The position numbers and the translations under genes are program-made. From contig MGXL01000108.1 of assembly GCA_001801365.1 (NCBI GenBank), positions 355 through 5,492 on the forward strand: DNA of 5,138 nt, given 5' to 3'. Shown one piece after another: positions 1 through 5,138 of this stretch. The notes under the pieces were generated by a model, which ran no database searches, was not told the origin of the DNA, and saw only the letters and a list, made by a program, of their open reading frames with translations. How positions within the stretch are numbered: the stretch's first letter is position 1; each line of letters starts with the position of its first letter. The stretch comes from Gammaproteobacteria bacterium RBG_16_57_12. GTDB lineage: Bacteria > Pseudomonadota > Gammaproteobacteria > RBG-16-57-12.

Positions 1-1279
1 CCTCCAGCCGTTGCCGGACCAGATCTTCGATGGCTTCATTGCTCAGCCCCTTCCCCGCCTGTCCCTGAAAGAAGGCATCCGGCTCGCGCTGCAACAGGCC
101 CAGCATTGCGCCCAGTTGCTTCAGGGTGGCAGCATGGCGGCCGGCTCTGGCTTCATCCTGCACGCGTTGACGATTGATCTCCCTGGCCAGATCAAACAGC
201 ACCGCCAGCGCAATCGGCGTATTGAAATCATCGTCCATGGCCTGATAAAAGCGCTCGGCATAGTCCGAACCCAGTTCTTCTCCCGGATGCAAAGCCAGTC
301 CGCGCAAGGCCGTATAGAGCGTAGTCAGCGCGGCCTTGGCATTGTCGAGGTGGACATCTGAATAATTCAGCGGGCTGCGGTAATGGCTGTTGAGTATGAA
401 ATAACGCACCACTTCGGCATCGTATTTTTGCAGCACTTCGCGGATGGTGAAGAAATTTCCCAGGGACTTGGACATCTTTTCGTCATCGACCCGCACGAAG
501 CCGTTATGCATCCAGACATTGACAAATTTCTCGCCGGTCGCCGCTTCGGACTGGGCGATTTCGTTTTCATGATGGGGAAATTGCAGGTCCAGCCCGCCGC
601 CATGGATATCGAAATGCGCGCCCAGGCAGTCCGTGGACATGGCGGAACACTCGATATGCCAGCCAGGACGCCCTTGGCCCCAGGGCGAATCCCAGTAAGG
701 TTCACCGGGCTTGGCCGACTTCCATAATACAAAATCCAGCGGGTCATCCTTGGCTTCGTCCACCTCCACGCGCTCGCCGGCACGCAAGTCTTCCAGATGC
801 TTGCCGGACAGCGCGCCATAGGTGGCAAAGCGGGAAACATCGTAATATACATCGCCATTGGCGGCCTGATAGGCATAGCCTTTATCCAGCAGCGTGCGGA
901 TCATGGCGATGATGTGCGCGATGTGCGCCGTGGCGCGCGGTTCCACCTTGGGCGTCAGGTTATTGAGCACCGCGGCATCCTGGTTCATCTCCTCAATGAA
1001 ACGCTCGGTCAGGGCTGTAATGGTCTCGTGGTTTTCATTGGCGCGCCTGATGATCTTGTCGTCGATGTCGGTGATGTTGCGCACATAGGTCACGTGTTCG
1101 GCGCCATAGACATGACAGAGATAGCGATAGACCACATCGAACACGACCATCACCCGGGCATGGCCGACATGGCAATAGTCATACACCGTCATGCCGCAGA
1201 CGTACATGCGTACATTGGCGGGATCGATGGGCGTGAACGGCTCTTTCTTGCGGGTAAGATTGTTGTAGATGTTCAGCAT
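1..1279 (-). CDS. cysS: Cysteinyl-tRNA synthetase (3' end cut by window edge)
   Basis: Class I synthetase that charges tRNA(Cys) with cysteine in the cytoplasm, using ATP. The reading frame is my own translation of the minus strand: it opens at the ATG at 1279 and stays open to the window edge, giving 426 residues against 461 in E. coli, so about 35 C-terminal residues are missing. The N-terminus ([13 protein letters not shown]) matches the family start. The HIGH motif appears as HVGH at residues 37-40 and KMSKS is intact at 268-272. The four zinc ligands known from E. coli are present as C28, C211, H236 and E240; this zinc selects cysteine. Conserved blocks include [10 protein letters not shown] (67-76), [11 protein letters not shown] (204-214) and [11 protein letters not shown] (234-244). 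It starts 18 bp after the gltX stop with only a weak Shine-Dalgarno, so it is probably co-transcribed with gltX. No frameshift is seen; identification is secure. Confidence 0.96.
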   Translation of the reverse strand, partial: MLNIYNNLTRKKEPFTPIDPANVRMYVCGMTVYDYCHVGHARVMVVFDVVYRYLCHVYGAEHVTYVRNITDIDDKIIRRANENHETITALTERFIEEMNQDAAVLNNLTPKVEPRATAHIAHIIAMIRTLLDKGYAYQAANGDVYYDVSRFATYGALSGKHLEDLRAGERVEVDEAKDDPLDFVLWKSAKPGEPYWDSPWGQGRPGWHIECSAMSTDCLGAHFDIHGGGLDLQFPHHENEIAQSEAATGEKFVNVWMHNGFVRVDDEKMSKSLGNFFTIREVLQKYDAEVVRYFILNSHYRSPLNYSDVHLDNAKAALTTLYTALRGLALHPGEELGSDYAERFYQAMDDDFNTPIALAVLFDLAREINRQRVQDEARAGRHAATLKQLGAMLGLLQREPDAFFQGQAGKGLSNEAIEDLVRQRLE

Positions 1280-1297
1280 GTGGATCGTATCCGGTTT

Positions 1298-2710
1298 TTA
1301 TTGTTGGATGCAGGCCGCCAGACGCTGCCGGGCGCGGCGCTGGCTGATCAGGGGCAACAGCTGGCCCATCTCCGGGCCGTCGAGCTCGCCGGTCAGCGCG
1401 GCGCGCAGCGGCAGGAACAGATCCCTGCCCTTCTTGCCGGTGCGCTGTTTCAGGTCATTGGCCAGCGCCTTGAAATCGTGGGGGTGATGTTCGACCGCCT
1501 CGGCCGCCGCCTGGAAAAACGCCGAGCCGGCCTGCCGGACAGCCTGCCGCGCTTCCTCTCCCAGCGCCAGATCGTCGGCGAATATCACCCCGGCCCAATG
1601 CCGCGCCTCCTCCGGGAAGACGATATTGTGCCGCACGGCATCCAGAAACGCCTGTTGTTGCGCCTGCGGTACCAGGTTCTCGACATCTCCGCTCACCCAT
1701 TGCCAGAGCGCCGCCGGATCGGCATGGGCCACCGCCTCGCGCTGCCAGTGCAGCAACTGCTGTTCATCATAATGGGCAGGCGACCGCCCCAATCGGGCGA
1801 TGGAGAAATCGGCGGCCAGTTGCTCCAGGGTCATGAAGGCGGGGTTGTCGTAAGTATGGCCGAGCCGGGCCAGATAATTGATGATGGCCTCGGGCAGGAA
1901 ACCCGCCTCGCGCAGCTGGCCGATATTGCGGCTGCCATGCCGCTTGGACAGCGGTGTACCGTCGTGCCCGACGATCAGGGTGATATGGCCATAGTGCGGA
2001 ATCGGCAGCTGCAGGGCCTCCAGCAACAGGATCTGACGCGGCGTATTGGTCAGATGATCCTCACCGCGCACCACATGGCTGACCTGCATCAGGGCGTCGT
2101 CAATGGCATTGCAGAAAAAAAACGCCGGTGAACCGTTATTACGCCGGATGATGAAATCGCCGATATCCTCGCTCCTGAAATTCTGCGGCCCGCGTACCAG
2201 GTCGTTAAATGTAATGGCCTTGTCCTGCGGAATGCGGAAGCGCAGCACAAAGGGCAGACCCTGCGCCAGGCGTGCCTCCACCTCCTGCGTGCTGAGGCCC
2301 GCGCACTTGCCGGAATAGCGCGGCGGCTTGCCGCCCGCGAGCTGGGCGCGGCGGGCCATCTTCAGTTCCTGCTCACTGCAAAAACAGGGATAGGCCAGAC
2401 CCCGGGTTTCAAGGGCGACGAAATATTTTTCATAGATACTGTCACGCTCCGCCTGGCGGTATGGCCCAAAGGCGCCACCGACCACCGGTCCTTCCTGCCA
2501 GTCCAGCCCCAGCCAGGCCAGATCCTCCTGCAGACTGAGCTGGTATTGTTCATGGCTGCGCATTTCATCGGTATCCTCGATGCGCAGCATGAAGGTCGCC
2601 CGGGCGTGGCGCGCCAGCAGCACATTGAACAGGGCCGTGCGCAGATTGCCGATATGCAGATAACCGGTCGGGCTGGGGGCGAAACGGGTTTTGGTGACGG
2701 CGGCTGTCAT
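1298..2710 (-). CDS. gltX: Glutamyl-tRNA synthetase, probable GluRS2-type
   Basis: Class I synthetase that attaches glutamate to tRNA(Glu), or in some paralogues tRNA(Gln), in the cytoplasm. It has 470 residues, the same size as E. coli GltX (471). The catalytic Rossmann fold begins with RFAPSPTGYLHIGN (residues 9-22), where HIGN replaces HIGH, then LRIEDTD (42-48). A zinc-site-like segment follows: C109-x-C111, Y132 and C136, with the same 24-residue spacing as E. coli, but the position of E. coli H127 is G138. RGEDHLTNTPRQ lies at 215-226 and the KMSKS-equivalent is PLSKRHG at 253-259. The C-terminal helical anticodon-binding part ends in GRDLFLPLRAALTG and LLPLISQRRA. The FFFCNAIDDALM and PLSKRHGS signatures resemble, from memory, the second GluRS of bacteria with two copies; that subtype is an inference. 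The start is fixed by an in-frame TAA four codons upstream; its Shine-Dalgarno is poor. It heads a gltX-cysS unit. Confidence 0.95.
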   Translation of the reverse strand: MTAAVTKTRFAPSPTGYLHIGNLRTALFNVLLARHARATFMLRIEDTDEMRSHEQYQLSLQEDLAWLGLDWQEGPVVGGAFGPYRQAERDSIYEKYFVALETRGLAYPCFCSEQELKMARRAQLAGGKPPRYSGKCAGLSTQEVEARLAQGLPFVLRFRIPQDKAITFNDLVRGPQNFRSEDIGDFIIRRNNGSPAFFFCNAIDDALMQVSHVVRGEDHLTNTPRQILLLEALQLPIPHYGHITLIVGHDGTPLSKRHGSRNIGQLREAGFLPEAIINYLARLGHTYDNPAFMTLEQLAADFSIARLGRSPAHYDEQQLLHWQREAVAHADPAALWQWVSGDVENLVPQAQQQAFLDAVRHNIVFPEEARHWAGVIFADDLALGEEARQAVRQAGSAFFQAAAEAVEHHPHDFKALANDLKQRTGKKGRDLFLPLRAALTGELDGPEMGQLLPLISQRRARQRLAACIQQ

Positions 2711-2765
2711 GTCAATGACTTATTCTCTTGGTATCAGGGCCGGGGCGGTGGCGGCTCACAATACT

Positions 2766-2795
2766 TTGCTCACAGGTAAACGGCTTTGCTATATT
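2766..2795 (+). promoter_or_regulatory. Extended -10 sigma-70-type promoter for ppiA
   Basis: The -10 hexamer TATATT (2790-2795) matches the TATAAT consensus at five of six bases and is preceded by TGC, giving the extended -10 form TGnTATAnT. A weak -35, TTGCTC (2766-2771), sits 18 bp upstream. Transcription would start near 2802, leaving a leader of about 24 bases before the ppiA ATG. It is the only good rightward promoter seen upstream of the three-gene plus-strand unit. Prediction from sequence only. Confidence 0.6.
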
Positions 2796-2811
2796 ATGCC
2801 TGACTTCACTT

Positions 2812-2817
2812 GAGAGA
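2812..2817 (+). promoter_or_regulatory. Ribosome binding site that decides the ppiA start
   Basis: GAGAGA lies 8 bases before the ATG at 2826. An earlier in-frame ATG at 2817 overlaps this site and has no purine-rich sequence at a proper distance of its own. The later ATG also gives a cleaner signal peptide (Met-Lys-Gln followed by a hydrophobic core), so 2826 is chosen. Confidence 0.65.
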
Positions 2818-2825
2818 TGTATATC

Positions 2826-3425
2826 ATGAAACAGTTAATCACCTGGTTTGGTCTGTTCGTTTTCACCTTCTTTATCAATACCGCGACTGCCGGGGAAACC
2901 CCTAATCCTCACGTGATCCTGCAGACCACACAGGGCTCCATCGAGCTGGAGCTGTATCCGGACAAGGCGCCCAAGACGGTGGCCAACTTTCTCACTTATG
3001 TGAAGGAAGGCCATTATGACGGCACCGTCTTTCACCGCGTCATCAGCGATTTCATGATCCAGGGCGGCGGCTTCACCACCGACCTGGCTCAAAAGAAGAC
3101 CCACCCGCCCGTGGTCAATGAAGCCGGCAACGGCCTGAAAAACAGTCGCGGCACCCTGGCCATGGCGCGCACCCCGGATCCGCACAGTGCCTCCGCGCAG
3201 TTCTTCATCAATGTGGTGGATAATGATTTCCTGAATTTCACCAGCCCGCACGGAGATCGCTGGGGTTACTGCGTGTTCGGCAAGGTGGTCAAGGGCATGG
3301 AGGTGGTCGATCAGATCCGCCGGGTGCGCACCCGGGCCGCCGGCCCCTTCCCTTCCGATGTCCCGGTCACTCCCGTGATCATCGAGAAGGCCACCCTGGT
3401 CGAAGCGCAGACTGAAGCCAAATAA
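2826..3425 (+). CDS. ppiA: Periplasmic cyclophilin-type peptidyl-prolyl isomerase
   Basis: Cyclophilin that catalyses cis-trans isomerisation of Xaa-Pro bonds, here in the periplasm. The 199-residue product begins with a Sec-type signal peptide: MKQ, a hydrophobic core at about residues 4-17, and a probable Ala-x-Ala cleavage site at A20-T21-A22. The cyclophilin domain spans about 29-191. Active-site features are visible: FHRV with catalytic R71, FMIQGGGF (76-83), MAR (113-115), [10 protein letters not shown] (121-130) and GYCVFGKV (147-154). E. coli PpiA (190 residues) has the same build. Starting at the upstream ATG (2817) would add three residues (MYI). It is the first gene of a likely operon, 20 bp before ppiB, and has its own promoter upstream. 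A short tail after the domain (EAQTEAK) is unremarkable. The family call is secure; specific client proteins cannot be inferred. Confidence 0.94.
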   Translation: MKQLITWFGLFVFTFFINTATAGETPNPHVILQTTQGSIELELYPDKAPKTVANFLTYVKEGHYDGTVFHRVISDFMIQGGGFTTDLAQKKTHPPVVNEAGNGLKNSRGTLAMARTPDPHSASAQFFINVVDNDFLNFTSPHGDRWGYCVFGKVVKGMEVVDQIRRVRTRAAGPFPSDVPVTPVIIEKATLVEAQTEAK

Positions 3426-3439
3426 TCCTCTTTAAGGAT
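3425..3439 (+). promoter_or_regulatory. ppiB Shine-Dalgarno inside a small hairpin
   Basis: TAAGGA (3433-3438) is a good ribosome binding site, 7 bases before the ppiB ATG at 3446. The bases ATCCT (3425-3429) can pair with AGGAT (3435-3439) across a five-base loop, hiding that site. The hairpin begins on the last base of the ppiA stop codon, so a ribosome finishing ppiA would open it. The binding site is well supported; the regulatory role of the hairpin is inference, and five base pairs is weak. Confidence 0.5.
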
Positions 3440-3445
3440 CGTTCC

Positions 3446-3943
3446 ATGATCAAACTGAACACGACACACGGCACCATCACCCTGGCGCTGGACCATGACA
3501 AGGCGCCGGTCACCGCGGCCAACTTCGAGCAATATGTGCGCGAGGGCTTTTACGATGGCACCCTGTTCCATCGGGTGATCGCCAACTTCATGATCCAGGG
3601 CGGCGGCATGGAACCCGGCATGCGCCAGAAAACGGCCCGGGCGCCCATCAAAAACGAGGCAGACAACGGACTGGGCAATAGCCGCGGCAGCATTGCCATG
3701 GCGCGCACCTCGGACCCGAACTCGGCCAGCGCGCAATTTTTCATCAATGTCGTCGATAACGATTTCCTGAATCACAGCAAACCCACAGTGGATGGCTGGG
3801 GCTACTGCGTATTCGGCAAGGTGGTCGAGGGCATGGATGTCGTCGACAAGATCAGGCGGGTCGCCACCACCAGCCGCGCCGGTCATCAGAATGTGCCGGT
3901 CGAGGATGTCATCATCATGTCGGCCGAGATTGTTGAGGCTTGA
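3446..3943 (+). CDS. ppiB: Cytoplasmic cyclophilin-type peptidyl-prolyl isomerase
   Basis: Peptidyl-prolyl cis-trans isomerase of the cyclophilin family, 165 residues against 164 in E. coli PpiB. It has no signal peptide: the domain starts immediately ([13 protein letters not shown]), so it acts in the cytoplasm. Visible active-site blocks are FHRV with R43, FMIQGGG (48-54), AMAR (84-87), [15 protein letters not shown] (93-107) and [10 protein letters not shown] (117-126). The later part ([16 protein letters not shown]) is very close to E. coli PpiB. It follows ppiA by 20 bp and precedes lpxH by 35 bp, on the same strand, with a good Shine-Dalgarno. It is clearly a paralogue of ppiA next door: residues 93-109 are identical to ppiA residues 121-137. 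A small gene of this kind beside lpxH or cysS is, as I recall, common in beta- and gammaproteobacteria. Confidence 0.96.
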   Translation: MIKLNTTHGTITLALDHDKAPVTAANFEQYVREGFYDGTLFHRVIANFMIQGGGMEPGMRQKTARAPIKNEADNGLGNSRGSIAMARTSDPNSASAQFFINVVDNDFLNHSKPTVDGWGYCVFGKVVEGMDVVDKIRRVATTSRAGHQNVPVEDVIIMSAEIVEA

Positions 3944-3978
3944 CAGTTGTAATGCCAGGCGGTCATCGCATCTGACTC

Positions 3979-4698
3979 ATGGCCACCCTGTTCATATCTG
4001 ATCTGCATCTTGGCAGCGCGCATCCCGGCATTGCGGAATTGTTCCTGCAGTTCCTGCGCAACCAGGCCCGTGACAGCGAGGCCTTGTATATCCTTGGCGA
4101 TCTTTTTGAATACTGGATCGGAGATGATGCCGTCCAGGATGAATATCAGCCCGTGATCGCCGGGCTGCGCGCCCTTTCCGATGCCGGCATACCGCTGTAC
4201 TTCATGCATGGCAATCGCGATGTGCTGATCGGTGGGCAGTTCTGCGTGTTAACGGGCGGCAAGCTGCTCGCCGACCCCACGGTCATCGATCTCTACGGTC
4301 AGCCCACCCTGCTCATGCACGGGGACAGCCTGTGCACCGACGACATCAAATACCAGCAGTTCCGCGCCCTGGCGCGAGACCCCGCCTATCAGCAGGCCTT
4401 TCTCAACAAGACCATCGCAGAACGTATCGCGTTCGTGCGCGAGGCACGTGAAAAAAGCGCCCAGCATAAGATATCCATCAACGAGGAGATCATGGACGTC
4501 AATCTACAGGCCGTGGATACGGTCATGCGGCAACATCAGGTCACGCGGCTGATCCATGGCCACACCCACCGCCCTGCCGTGCATCAATTTGCCCTGGACG
4601 GGCAGACCGCCACCCGCATTGTGCTCAGCGACTGGGGCAGCAAGGGAAATTATCTGATCTGCGATAGCGCCGGCTGCCGCCTGGAATATTTCACCTGA
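3979..4698 (+). CDS. lpxH: UDP-2,3-diacylglucosamine hydrolase
   Basis: Lipid A biosynthesis enzyme that cleaves UDP-2,3-diacylglucosamine to lipid X and UMP. It is a Mn-dependent metallophosphatase that works at the inner face of the inner membrane. The 239-residue product (E. coli 240) keeps every metal ligand known in E. coli LpxH at the same number: D8 and H10 (DLH), D41 (GDLFE), N79 (GNRD), H114 (MHGDSLCTDD) and H195/H197 (HGHTHRP, 193-199). The start MATLFISDLHL matches the family; an in-frame TGA at 3973 rules out a longer form. The Shine-Dalgarno is weak: the nearest AGGCGG (3957-3962) is 16 bases away, so translation may depend on coupling to ppiB 35 bp upstream. It is the last gene of the plus-strand unit, and its presence points to an outer membrane with lipid A. 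Confidence 0.96.
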   Translation: MATLFISDLHLGSAHPGIAELFLQFLRNQARDSEALYILGDLFEYWIGDDAVQDEYQPVIAGLRALSDAGIPLYFMHGNRDVLIGGQFCVLTGGKLLADPTVIDLYGQPTLLMHGDSLCTDDIKYQQFRALARDPAYQQAFLNKTIAERIAFVREAREKSAQHKISINEEIMDVNLQAVDTVMRQHQVTRLIHGHTHRPAVHQFALDGQTATRIVLSDWGSKGNYLICDSAGCRLEYFT

Positions 4699-4736
4699 GC
4701 GGGCACAGTCCGCCAGCATTGCACAGCCGCACGGCC

Positions 4737-5138
4737 TTATCGCGGGCTGGCGCTCGCTCCCGCAGAAAATCTTCCGGCCAGCCACTTGATTAATAACGCT
4801 GTAGCGACGCTGGCCAGCAACAGGCTGACCAAAATCAGCGGGACAGCGGGATTGTGGCGGATGATGGCGACGATGAACGGGGTCTCGATGATTTCTTCAA
4901 GATCATAACGCGCGTCGGCGATCTGGATGTGCGGCGCTTCCGGCTGATCGGCAGCCAGCGCCATGAAGAGTTGCTGCTGATTGCCGCCGCTGTCCTGCCA
5001 GATGAATGCGGCATACGGCAGCCCGTTCGAGTTTTTCAAAAACCTCTGCAACATCAGACTGCCATTATCCAAGGGATGCGGGGCATTCACCGTCAGGCGG
5101 ATCGCCTGGCCATCCGCCGACCGTTTCATGACCACGCC
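4737..5138 (-). CDS. C-terminal part of a membrane-anchored protein, possibly ResB-like
   Basis: The frame is open to the right edge and ends at TAA (4739-4737), giving 133 visible residues. A GTG at 5135 or ATG at 5129 could be read as a start, but neither has visible upstream sequence, and a gene beginning beyond the window is more likely. The first ~95 residues are mixed polar and hydrophobic without an obvious motif apart from LTVNAPHPLDNG (15-26). One transmembrane segment follows at about 99-117, after HNPAVPLIL, and then a basic tail (K118, R123) that should face the cytoplasm, placing the preceding part in the periplasm. A VN-HPL element and a final NP-x-x-PL membrane helix recall ResB/Ccs1 proteins of cytochrome c maturation, but this is a resemblance only. 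It converges on lpxH with a 38-bp gap. Real gene: likely; function: uncertain. Confidence 0.7.
   Translation of the reverse strand, partial: GVVMKRSADGQAIRLTVNAPHPLDNGSLMLQRFLKNSNGLPYAAFIWQDSGGNQQQLFMALAADQPEAPHIQIADARYDLEEIIETPFIVAIIRHNPAVPLILVSLLLASVATALLIKWLAGRFSAGASASPR

Larger units (their letters stand above)
2711..2825. other. Divergent intergenic region between gltX and ppiA
   Basis: This 115-bp non-coding stretch must hold the promoters of both the leftward gltX-cysS unit and the rightward ppiA-ppiB-lpxH unit. The rightward promoter is clear (see its own entry). For gltX I see only a candidate -10, CATAAT on the minus strand (2798 down to 2793), with no convincing -35 at 16-18 bp, so it is uncertain. 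Two 7-base direct repeats are present: GCTCACA at 2754-2760 and 2768-2774, and CTTTGCT at 2764-2770 and 2784-2790. No terminator or small gene is apparent. Confidence 0.7.

Noticed and set aside
1..120. Possible frameshift near the 3' end of cysS
   Set aside because: A first reading seemed to hit an early stop, but recounting the bases around 61-80 restores a continuous frame to the edge with family-like sequence ([13 protein letters not shown]).
367..876. A 169-codon minus-strand frame inside cysS
   Set aside because: It is a shifted frame of the conserved cysS reading frame, which is intact through the same stretch.
797..2131. A 444-codon open frame on the plus strand, opposite gltX and cysS
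   Set aside because: It overlaps two highly conserved synthetase genes on the minus strand and spans their junction. Its product shows no recognisable domain, and long antisense frames are common opposite GC-rich genes.
2835..3886. Two antisense open frames (2835-3251 and 3311-3886) opposite ppiA and ppiB that resemble each other
   Set aside because: Their similarity to each other simply mirrors the homology of ppiA and ppiB read backwards, so it is not evidence of a new gene family.
4699..4763. Possible terminators in the convergent gap: GCGG/CCGC at 4699-4713 and GCGGG/CCCGC at 4742-4763
   Set aside because: The first stem is four pairs, the second has a 12-base loop and lies in the end of the minus-strand gene, and neither is followed by a T-run on either strand.

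Overview
The window looks like ordinary chromosome from a Gram-negative bacterium, most likely a gammaproteobacterium. The support is an E. coli-like LpxH (lipid A pathway), E. coli-like cyclophilins and CysS, dense packing, and moderately high GC by eye (not counted). I cannot name a genus.

Layout. Positions 1-2710 (minus strand) hold two class I aminoacyl-tRNA synthetases, gltX (upstream) and cysS (downstream), 18 bp apart. cysS runs off the left edge and lacks roughly its last 35 residues. Positions 2711-2825 are a divergent intergenic region with a good extended -10 promoter pointing right. Positions 2826-4698 (plus strand) form a likely operon: a secreted cyclophilin (ppiA), a cytoplasmic cyclophilin (ppiB) and lpxH. 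After a 38-bp convergent gap, positions 4737-5138 (minus strand) carry the C-terminal part of a membrane-anchored protein whose start lies beyond the right edge; it may be ResB-like.

How the genes relate. gltX and cysS supply Glu-tRNA (possibly Glu-tRNA(Gln)) and Cys-tRNA for translation. ppiA and ppiB are related peptidyl-prolyl isomerases covering the periplasm and the cytoplasm. lpxH makes lipid X for the outer membrane. All are housekeeping genes; the arrangement is compact but I see no defence, mobile or novel multi-gene system. The points most worth a second look are the GluRS subtype, a small hairpin over the ppiB ribosome binding site, and the symmetrical -10 region between gltX and ppiA.
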